Below, piece by piece: positions 4,494 to 9,403 of a stretch of 9,403 nucleotides of DNA (its first letter is position 1; each line of letters opens with the position of its first letter). This DNA is from Candidatus Omnitrophota bacterium (GTDB lineage: Bacteria > Ratteibacteria > UBA8468 > B48-G9 > JAFGKM01). The stretch covers positions 1-9,403 of the forward strand of contig JAMWCO010000049.1 in NCBI GenBank assembly GCA_023818785.1, read 5' to 3'. The position numbers were made by a program, and so were the translations under genes. Under the pieces are notes generated by a model. It did not search any database and was not told the origin of the DNA. It was given only the letters and a program-made list of their open reading frames with translations.

Positions 4494-6464
4494 TGTTAAA
4501 AATGTGAATGTTTGATAAAAAATTACTGAAAATAACCACCCAATAAATAATGACCAGAAAAGAGAAATAAGAGTCCATTTGATTCCAATCTCTCTTTTTA
4601 AAACTAAAAAAGTAGCAAGGCATGGCATATATAGTAAACTCATAATCATAAAAGCATAAGCAGAGATAGGAGAAAAATATATACTTAAAGTATTTGATAA
4701 ATTTTCAAAGCCAAATAGAGTACCAAAAGTTCCTACAACAAGTTCTTTTGCATAAATCCCAAATATAAGAGCAACACCTGCCTGCCAAAAACCAAAACCT
4801 GAAAATTTGAATATAGGAGAAATAAAACTTCCTAATCTTCCAATAAAATTTGATTCTCCACCATAATTATTTGGGTCTGGGAAATAACTTAAAAGCCATA
4901 AGACTAAAGCACCCACAAATATAATTGTTCCTGCCTTCTTTAAAAAATATTTTGTTCTTGTCCAAGTTTCAATTAATATATTTTTCCAATAAGGAATTCT
5001 AAATGGTGGTAATTCTATTATTAGTGGCAATGATTCTTCTTTTAAAAAAACAGAACCAAAAATTTTGATACTTAAAATTCCAACAATGATGCCAAATAAA
5101 TATAAAGAAAAAATAATTATTCCTTGATTTTCTTTGAAAAAAATGCTTGTAAATAAAAGATAGACAGGAAGTCGTGCAGAACAACTCATAAATGGAATTG
5201 AAATAGAAGTTAAAATTTTATCTTTTTTCCCTTCTAAAATTCTTGTGCCCATTATTGCAGGTACATTACATCCAAAACCTAAAATTGAAGGTATGGCACT
5301 TTTACCATGAAGACCAATTTTATGCATTAATCTATCAGCAACTATTGCTGCTCTTGCTATATATCCAGTATCTTCAAGAATAGAAAAGAGAAAAAAGAAA
5401 AGAAAAATTTTTGGGAGGAATAATATTACAGAACCAACACCAGAAATTATTCCATCATTAATTAAAGAGATTATCCAAACTGATAAATCAGATTTTACAA
5501 AAAAATTTTTTAATTTTTCAAGAATAAGTTCTAAAAAGTTTTCTAAAGGTCCTCCAAAAACAAAAATTAAATCAAAAATTAAAAACATAATAAGAAAGAA
5601 TATTAAAGGTCCTGAAAAATTATTTGTTAAAATTTTATCTACCTTTTCTGTAATTTCTATTTTTAATTCCTTCTTTCTTCCAATCAATGTTTCTTTTACA
5701 ATACCATGAATAATTCCATATCTTTTTTCTATTAAAACTCTCTCTATTGGCTTATTAAAAAATTTTTCTAATTTAACAATTAAATCATTTATTTTTTTAT
5801 AATTTTCAAAATTGATTAAGTTAATAAAATATTCATCTTTCTCTAAAATTTTTAAAGCAAGGAATCTTTTTGGATAAGATAGATTAAATTCTTTAATAAT
5901 ATCAATAATTTCAGAAATAGATTTTTCTATCTCTTCTCCATAATTAAATATAAAAAATTCAGAAGTAGGTTCTTTACATCTTTTATAAATTTCTTCTTTT
6001 AAATTTTCAATTCCAATATTTTTATTCCCGACAGTTTTTACAAACTTAACTTTAAGTAATTTTTCTAAGTGTAAAAGATCATAATTTATCCCTTCTTTTT
6101 CTGCTAAATCTACCATATTCAAATCAACAATAATATTTTTATGAAGTTCTCTAAGCAAAATCAAAAAATATAGACTTCTCTCAAGATTTAATCCATTTGC
6201 AACTACGATTAAAATATCACTCTTATTTTGAATAAGAAAATCTATAGCAATCTTCTGGTCTTCACTTTCTCCAGTCAAAGTATATGTTCCTGGTAAATCA
6301 ATAACATTAAATTTTATATTTTTATAAATATAATATCCTTCTTTTTTCTCAACAGTAACACCTGGCCAATTTCCTATTTTCTGTCTTGAACCTGTTAAAG
6401 CATTAAATATTGTAGTTTTCCCTGTATTTGGATTTCCTACAATTGCAACTATTTTTTCTTCCAT
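4485..6464 (-). CDS. feoB: Ferrous iron transport protein B (GTPase-coupled permease)
   Basis: FeoB imports Fe(II) across the cytoplasmic membrane, with an N-terminal GTPase domain attached to a polytopic permease. The 659 residues show G1 GNPNTGKT (10-17), the switch region GNWPGVTVEKKEG with T37 as G2 (31-43), G3 DLPGTY (56-61) and G4 NMVD (116-119). The G5 region is divergent (TVGNKN at 144-149 instead of an SA-type motif). A helical guanine-dissociation-inhibitor-like segment occupies ~170-265. The membrane part starts near 284 and includes EDTGYIARAA (364-373), the two Cys gate motifs GCNVPAIMGTR (398-408) and PFMSCSARLPVY (424-435), AKELVVGTFGTLF (572-584) and YMPCLAT (612-618). It has no long Cys-rich C-terminal tail. 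Length is normal and the gene looks intact. It starts 2 bp after feoA and is followed almost directly by the regulator gene. Confidence 0.97.
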   Translation of the reverse strand: MEEKIVAIVGNPNTGKTTIFNALTGSRQKIGNWPGVTVEKKEGYYIYKNIKFNVIDLPGTYTLTGESEDQKIAIDFLIQNKSDILIVVANGLNLERSLYFLILLRELHKNIIVDLNMVDLAEKEGINYDLLHLEKLLKVKFVKTVGNKNIGIENLKEEIYKRCKEPTSEFFIFNYGEEIEKSISEIIDIIKEFNLSYPKRFLALKILEKDEYFINLINFENYKKINDLIVKLEKFFNKPIERVLIEKRYGIIHGIVKETLIGRKKELKIEITEKVDKILTNNFSGPLIFFLIMFLIFDLIFVFGGPLENFLELILEKLKNFFVKSDLSVWIISLINDGIISGVGSVILFLPKIFLFFFLFSILEDTGYIARAAIVADRLMHKIGLHGKSAIPSILGFGCNVPAIMGTRILEGKKDKILTSISIPFMSCSARLPVYLLFTSIFFKENQGIIIFSLYLFGIIVGILSIKIFGSVFLKEESLPLIIELPPFRIPYWKNILIETWTRTKYFLKKAGTIIFVGALVLWLLSYFPDPNNYGGESNFIGRLGSFISPIFKFSGFGFWQAGVALIFGIYAKELVVGTFGTLFGFENLSNTLSIYFSPISAYAFMIMSLLYMPCLATFLVLKREIGIKWTLISLFWSLFIGWLFSVIFYQTFTFLTGG

Positions 6465-6466
6465 TC

Positions 6467-6694
6467 CTATTCCATTTTTTCTACTATTATATCCATTGCT
6501 ATACCATATCCAATTCCTATTGTAGTATTTTTATTTTTTATTATTACTGGACCTGGACCAGATTTTATTACTTCAATAATATCTCCAATAAGAATTCCTA
6601 TATTACTTAATTTTTTGAGTTTCCCAGGTTTTAATATATCAATTACTTTATATTTCCCTTCTTTTACTTCCGATAATCTTTTTATTTTAGTCAT
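6467..6694 (-). CDS. feoA: FeoA, SH3-like partner of FeoB
   Basis: FeoA is a small cytoplasmic SH3-fold protein thought to bind FeoB and modulate Fe(II) uptake. The 75-residue product shows the usual pattern: an N-terminal L-x-x-x-x-x-G turn, LKKLSNIGILIGDIIEVI (25-42, matching the family's L-x-x-L-G-I-x-x-G-x-x-I-x-V), GPGPVIIK (46-53) and a closing strand IGIGYGIAMDIIVE. The length is standard. It is the first gene of the feo operon, lying ~18 nt downstream of the predicted transcription start, and the leader shows no Shine-Dalgarno sequence. The spacing to feoB is 2 bp. The match is to fold pattern and context rather than to catalytic residues, but the neighbouring feoB makes the assignment secure. 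Confidence 0.93.
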   Translation of the reverse strand: MTKIKRLSEVKEGKYKVIDILKPGKLKKLSNIGILIGDIIEVIKSGPGPVIIKNKNTTIGIGYGIAMDIIVEKME

Positions 6695-6705
6695 AACTAA
6701 AAAAG

Positions 6706-6719
6706 TTTGTTTAAACTAA
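6706..6719. promoter_or_regulatory. Candidate DtxR-family operator at the feo promoter
   Basis: TTTGTTTAAACTAA (plus strand) is a 14-bp palindrome with one mismatch; the perfect form would be TTAGTTTAAACTAA, with GTTTAAAC at its core. It touches the feo -10 box and covers the predicted transcription start, where bound repressor would block RNA polymerase. The TTAG/CTAA ends and inverted arrangement resemble the DtxR/IdeR type of site. That the downstream DtxR-like protein binds here is inference. Confidence 0.5.
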
Positions 6720-6747
6720 TTTTAAAATAAAAATTTAATCTTGTCAA
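6719..6747 (-). promoter_or_regulatory. Sigma70-type promoter for feoAB-dtxR
   Basis: On the minus strand a perfect TTGACA (6747-6742) is followed after exactly 17 bp by TAAAAT (6724-6719), a 5/6 match to the -10 consensus. The expected transcription start is near 6712, giving a very short leader before the feoA ATG at 6694. A near-palindrome overlaps the start region. Confidence 0.75.
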
Positions 6748-6811
6748 GAGTTTGTATAAGTTGAATACTTTTCATTTTCTTCAGATTTATTTTTACAGAT
6801 ATATTTTAATT

Positions 6812-6839
6812 TTGAAGGAATATAGAATTTTGTTATAAT
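6812..6839 (+). promoter_or_regulatory. Extended -10 promoter for the trp operon
   Basis: TATAAT (6834-6839) is a perfect -10 box and is preceded by TG one base away (TGTTATAAT), the extended -10 form that tolerates a weak -35. TTGAAG (6812-6817) lies 16 bp upstream as a 4/6 -35 match. The predicted transcription start is near 6846, about 60 nt before the trpD ATG. Confidence 0.6.
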
Positions 6840-6846
6840 TTAAAAT

Positions 6847-6882
6847 ATGAGAAAGAATAGAGAATGGATAGATTGCTTTTAG
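6847..6882 (+). CDS. Possible 11-codon leader ORF before trpD (one Trp codon)
   Basis: ATG at 6847-6849 opens a frame reading MRKNREWIDCF and ending in TAG at 6880-6882, between the predicted trp transcription start and trpD. The ATG lies almost exactly at the predicted start of the transcript, so it could be translated without a leader; it has no ribosome binding site. It contains a single TGG codon. Known trp leader peptides usually carry two or more Trp codons and are followed by a stable attenuator hairpin, which is not seen here. This is a weak candidate that could be chance. Confidence 0.15.
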   Translation: MRKNREWIDCF

Positions 6883-6906
6883 AATTTTCTAATAAAGAGG
6901 TATAGA

Positions 6907-7911
6907 ATGGAAGAAATATTTAAAAAACTCCTTGAAAGTGAAAATTTAACGATTGATGAAACTTATGAAATTTTTAATAAAATTATGGAAAAAGAAATAT
7001 CTTCTATAAAAACAGCAGCCTTTCTTACATTATTAAGAGTTAAAAAAGAAAGTCCAGAAGAAATAACTGGTGCAGTAAAGTTATTGAGGGATAAAATGAT
7101 AAAAATAAAAATTAAAAATAAAAAAATATGTGATACATGTGGAACAGGTGGCGATTATTCAGGAACTTTTAATATTTCCACAACATCTGCTATTGTTGCA
7201 GCATCTTGTGGACTTGTAGTTGCAAAGCATGGAAATAGGTCTGTTACAAGTTCTTGTGGTAGTGCAGATGTTCTTGAATATTTAGGATACAAAATAGATA
7301 TTGAGCCTGAAAAAAGTAAAAATTTACTTGAAAAATTTGGATTTGCATTTTTATTTGCACCTTTATATCATAAAGCGATGAAAAATGTTGCTGAAGTAAG
7401 AAAAGAACTTGGATTTAGGACTATTTTTAATATAATTGGACCTTTATGTAATCCTGCTTTTGCAAATTATCAGATTATGGGAGTAAATGAATATTCTCTT
7501 TTAAAGATTATACCTTATGTTTTTAGAAACCTTGGAATAAAAGGTTATGTTTTTCATTCTGAAGATGGTATTGATGAGATAAGTCTTACTAAAAAGACAT
7601 ATATAGTTGAAGTTGCTGATAGAATTAAAGAATTTGAAATCTATCCAGAAGATTTTGGATTAAAAAGATGTAAAATAGAAGAAATAAAAGGAGGAAGTTT
7701 AAAAGAAAATGCTGAAATATTAATTAATATCATTAAAGGGAAAGAAAAGGGGCCAAAAAAAGATATTGTTTGTCTGAATACTTCTTTTCTTTTGAAAATT
7801 TGTAATATTGTAAATAAAATAGAAGAAGGAATTGAAATTTGTAATAACATTTTAAAAAAAGGGATTCCTTACAATAAATTTAATGAGATTTTAGAATTCA
7901 TAAATAAATGA
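6907..7911 (+). CDS. trpD: Anthranilate phosphoribosyltransferase
   Basis: TrpD joins anthranilate and phosphoribosyl pyrophosphate to form phosphoribosyl-anthranilate, the second committed step of tryptophan synthesis, in the cytoplasm. The 334-residue product has a helical N-terminal domain, then the glycine-rich PRPP loop DTCGTGGD (76-83), NISTT (89-93), KHGNRSVTSSCGSAD (107-121), the anthranilate-site stretch RKELGFRTIFNIIGPLCNPA (165-184) and the metal-binding acidic pair D223-E224 in EDGIDEIS (219-226). All the expected motifs are present and the length is typical. This separates it from thymidine/pyrimidine phosphorylases of the same fold. The ATG has AGAGGT five bases upstream. The stop overlaps the start of the next gene as ATGA. 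It is the first gene of a trp operon. Confidence 0.97.
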   Translation: MEEIFKKLLESENLTIDETYEIFNKIMEKEISSIKTAAFLTLLRVKKESPEEITGAVKLLRDKMIKIKIKNKKICDTCGTGGDYSGTFNISTTSAIVAASCGLVVAKHGNRSVTSSCGSADVLEYLGYKIDIEPEKSKNLLEKFGFAFLFAPLYHKAMKNVAEVRKELGFRTIFNIIGPLCNPAFANYQIMGVNEYSLLKIIPYVFRNLGIKGYVFHSEDGIDEISLTKKTYIVEVADRIKEFEIYPEDFGLKRCKIEEIKGGSLKENAEILINIIKGKEKGPKKDIVCLNTSFLLKICNIVNKIEEGIEICNNILKKGIPYNKFNEILEFINK

Positions 7912-8528
7912 AGCGAATTTTATTTTTTATATTTTTAATTTACAATTTAACTCTTTCTCAGGACAATATTGATTTAAATCTGAAAGAGCAAGCAATTATT
8001 GACTTATGTAATTTCCCAAATTTGACAGATGGAGTTGTTGACTTACTTTATCTTATAGTTGACAATTACTGGCACCAAGGACAATATTCAAAAATTTTTC
8101 CAGTTTTCTATTTAATCACAAGAATTTCACCTAATGATATAAATGCTTATTGTGTTGGTGGATGGTTTTTGATAAATGGAATTGCTCCTGAATATAAAGG
8201 GATAAAAAAAGAAAGAATAAAAGATTATGCAATTAGATTTATGAAAGAAGGTATTGAAAAAAATTCAAAAGATTACAGATTATACTGGGAAATCGGATGG
8301 TTTTTTTATAATGAAGGGAAATTTGATAAAGCAATTGAATATCTTAATGAAGCAGAAAAATATAATCATCCTTTTTATATAGAGAGTTTAAAAGCACAAA
8401 TATATATGAAAAGAAATGAAAAAGAAAAGGCAATAGAAGAATGGGAAAAAATAAAGAATAGGTATCCTGAAAGAAAAGAAATTGCTGAAAGATTTATAAA
8501 AAAACTTAAGGGATTAGAAGAAGAATGA
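7908..8528 (+). CDS. Secreted or membrane-anchored TPR protein embedded in the trp operon
   Basis: A 206-residue protein of unknown function. Residues 1-17 are a typical signal peptide or membrane anchor (two basic residues, then a run of F/I/L), with possible cleavage around LTLSQ-DN. There is no lipobox Cys, so it is not a lipoprotein by this criterion. The rest looks alpha-helical with TPR-type repeats. One unit spans roughly 54-88 (WHQGQYSKIF...SPNDINAY). Two clearer units are at ~124-155 (LYWEIGWFFYNEGKFDKAI then YLNEAEKYNH) and ~158-190 (ESLKAQIYMKRNEKEKAIEE then WEKIKNRYPE). It has five Trp residues (55, 86, 127, 131, 179). ATGA overlaps join it to trpD upstream and trpC downstream, so it is co-translated with tryptophan enzymes although it is predicted to lie outside the cytoplasm. 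No tryptophan-related activity can be inferred from sequence. Confidence 0.85.
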   Translation: MKRILFFIFLIYNLTLSQDNIDLNLKEQAIIDLCNFPNLTDGVVDLLYLIVDNYWHQGQYSKIFPVFYLITRISPNDINAYCVGGWFLINGIAPEYKGIKKERIKDYAIRFMKEGIEKNSKDYRLYWEIGWFFYNEGKFDKAIEYLNEAEKYNHPFYIESLKAQIYMKRNEKEKAIEEWEKIKNRYPERKEIAERFIKKLKGLEEE

Positions 8529-9310
8529 ATATACTTGAAAAAATTCTTGAAGAAAAAAGGAAGATTGTAGAAAAAAAGAAAAAAGAAATTTCAATAGAAA
8601 AATTAAATAATAGAATCTCTGAAAATTTTAGAAAATATAGTATTTATAATAGATTAAAAGAAAGTTTTGGGATAATCTGTGAAATAAAAAGGACTTCTCC
8701 TTCATCAGGTATAATAAATGAAAACATTGATTTTAGAAAAATCGCAGAAATATATGAAAAAAGTGGAGTAAGTGGAATTTCTGTTTTGACATGTGAACCA
8801 TATTTTGCTGGATCAATAAATGATTTAAAAGATGTTAAAGAAAAAGTTAAAATACCAGTTCTTATGAAAGATTTTGTAATTGATGAATATCAAATATATG
8901 AAGGAAATTTTTATGGTGCTGATTTTATACTTTTAATAGTCAGAATTCTTGATGATGAAAGATTAAAAAAATTTATAAGTATTTGTAAAAATTTAAATCT
9001 TGAGATTTTGGTAGAGGTATTTGATGTATATGATTTAAAAAGAATTTTTAATATTATTGAAGATTGGGAAAATAAAATTTTAGGAATCAACAATAGGGAT
9101 TTGACTACATTAAAAACAGATATAAATAATACTTTAAATTTGATTAAATATATACCTACTGATAAAATAATTGTCATTAGTGAAAGTGGGATTAAAAGTA
9201 GAAATGATGTTGAGATTTTGAAAAATGAAGGTGTAAAAGGAGTTCTTGTTGGTGAAGCAATTTTAAGAAGTAAAAATATAGAAGAAAAAATAAAAGAATT
9301 TATAAATTAA
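8525..9310 (+). CDS. trpC: Indole-3-glycerol-phosphate synthase
   Basis: TrpC closes the indole ring: it converts carboxyphenylamino-deoxyribulose phosphate to indole-3-glycerol phosphate, losing CO2 and water. The 261-residue product is a single (beta/alpha)8 barrel with an N-terminal helix (LEKILEEKRKIVEKKKKEI). Key residues appear in order by comparison with the Sulfolobus enzyme: E53 and K55 in CEIKRTSPSSG (52-62), K115 in PVLMKDF (111-117), E164 in LVEV (162-165), N189 in GINNRDL (187-193), E220 in ISESGI (218-223) and the phosphate-binding GVLVGEAI (239-246). No TrpF domain is fused to it. The ATG overlaps the TPR gene stop as ATGA. A new ribosome binding site (GAGGG) then leads into trpB2. 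Confidence 0.97.
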   Translation: MNILEKILEEKRKIVEKKKKEISIEKLNNRISENFRKYSIYNRLKESFGIICEIKRTSPSSGIINENIDFRKIAEIYEKSGVSGISVLTCEPYFAGSINDLKDVKEKVKIPVLMKDFVIDEYQIYEGNFYGADFILLIVRILDDERLKKFISICKNLNLEILVEVFDVYDLKRIFNIIEDWENKILGINNRDLTTLKTDINNTLNLIKYIPTDKIIVISESGIKSRNDVEILKNEGVKGVLVGEAILRSKNIEEKIKEFIN

Positions 9311-9322
9311 AGAGGGAAAAAG

Positions 9323-9403
9323 ATGGAAGAAAATAAGATTTATTTGTCAGAAAAAGAGATGCCAAAAGTATGGTATAATATCTTACCTGATTTACCAGAA
9401 CCA
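9323..9403 (+). CDS. trpB: Tryptophan synthase beta chain, TrpB2-type (N-terminal part, truncated)
   Basis: The first 27 codons are visible: MEENKIYLSEKEMPKVWYNI followed by LPDLPEP. The P-K-x-W-Y-N-I-x-x-D-L-P-x-P signature is the N-terminus of the TrpB2 class of tryptophan synthase beta chains (PLP enzymes that condense indole with L-serine). Classical TrpB1 starts quite differently, with a short G-x-F-G-x-x-G-G type opening. The PLP lysine and all catalytic regions lie beyond the right edge. The ATG has GAGGG six bases upstream and follows the trpC stop by 12 bp, so it belongs to the same operon. Whether trpA or a classical trpB follows cannot be seen. Confidence 0.8.
   Translation, partial: MEENKIYLSEKEMPKVWYNILPDLPEP

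Noticed and set aside
4999..5184. Alternative frame inside feoB, and a plus-strand frame at 6428-6610 over feoA.
   Set aside because: Low-complexity Phe/Tyr/Ile-rich translations opposite or within clear genes.
6748..6811. Riboswitch or T-box in the feoA/trpD gap.
   Set aside because: The stretch lies upstream of both predicted transcripts, is too short, and contains no T-box sequence or stable stems.
6847..6906. TRAP-type binding site made of GAG/UAG triplets before trpD.
   Set aside because: About six or seven GAG/TAG triplets occur, but the spacing is irregular rather than the 2-3 nt expected, and the leader is simply A/G-rich.
7641..7850. Minus-strand frame inside trpD, and a similar one at 8911-9177 inside trpC.
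   Set aside because: Both lie opposite conserved coding regions and show no family features or promoter.

Overview
The window is very A+T-rich (about three quarters A+T by eye). Its proteins are rich in Lys, Ile, Glu and Asn. Genes are packed tightly, with ATGA overlaps, TTG starts and some strong GGAGG-type ribosome binding sites. All gene families are bacterial. The low GC, the Thermotoga-like AdoMet decarboxylase, an aminopropyltransferase resembling the Thermus/plant ACL5 branch, a TrpB2-type tryptophan synthase beta chain and an Feo iron system suggest an uncultured, probably anaerobic and possibly thermophilic bacterium. The phylum cannot be fixed from this sequence.

Layout. (1) Positions 1-2801, minus strand: coaX (type III pantothenate kinase) > birA (short biotin ligase) > a CNNM/CorC-type membrane protein with CBS domains > lysS (N-terminal part only, cut by the window edge). 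Each gene overlaps the next, so this looks like one translationally coupled transcript. (2) Positions 2802-2907: a short divergent control region with a near-consensus sigma70-type promoter for the plus strand and a duplicated ribosome-binding/start region. (3) Positions 2908-4111, plus strand: speD-speE, the AdoMet-decarboxylase and aminopropyltransferase steps of polyamine synthesis. (4) Positions 4112-6694, minus strand: feoA-feoB-dtxR, a ferrous iron transporter with its own DtxR-family repressor. Its stop codon abuts the speE stop codon with no bases between. (5) Positions 6695-6906: a divergent control region. It holds a strong feo promoter overlapped by a 14-bp near-palindrome, a good candidate operator for the DtxR-like protein, and an extended -10 promoter for the trp genes. 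(6) Positions 6907-9403, plus strand: trpD > secreted TPR protein > trpC > trpB2 (cut by the right edge). The TPR gene is joined to trpD and trpC by ATGA overlaps.

How the genes work together. The Feo cluster looks self-contained: an Fe(II)-sensing repressor is encoded as the last gene of the operon it probably controls. SpeD makes decarboxylated AdoMet, which SpeE uses as aminopropyl donor. SpeE sequence features suggest the acceptor may be agmatine or a longer polyamine rather than putrescine. TrpD, TrpC and TrpB2 carry out the phosphoribosyl-transfer, ring-closing and final steps of tryptophan synthesis; trpE/G, trpF and trpA are not in view.

No mobile elements, CRISPR arrays, tRNA or rRNA genes were seen. 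No clearly new system is demonstrated. The most interesting leads are the branch of SpeE, the doubled start region of speD, the feo operator and the TPR protein embedded in the trp operon.
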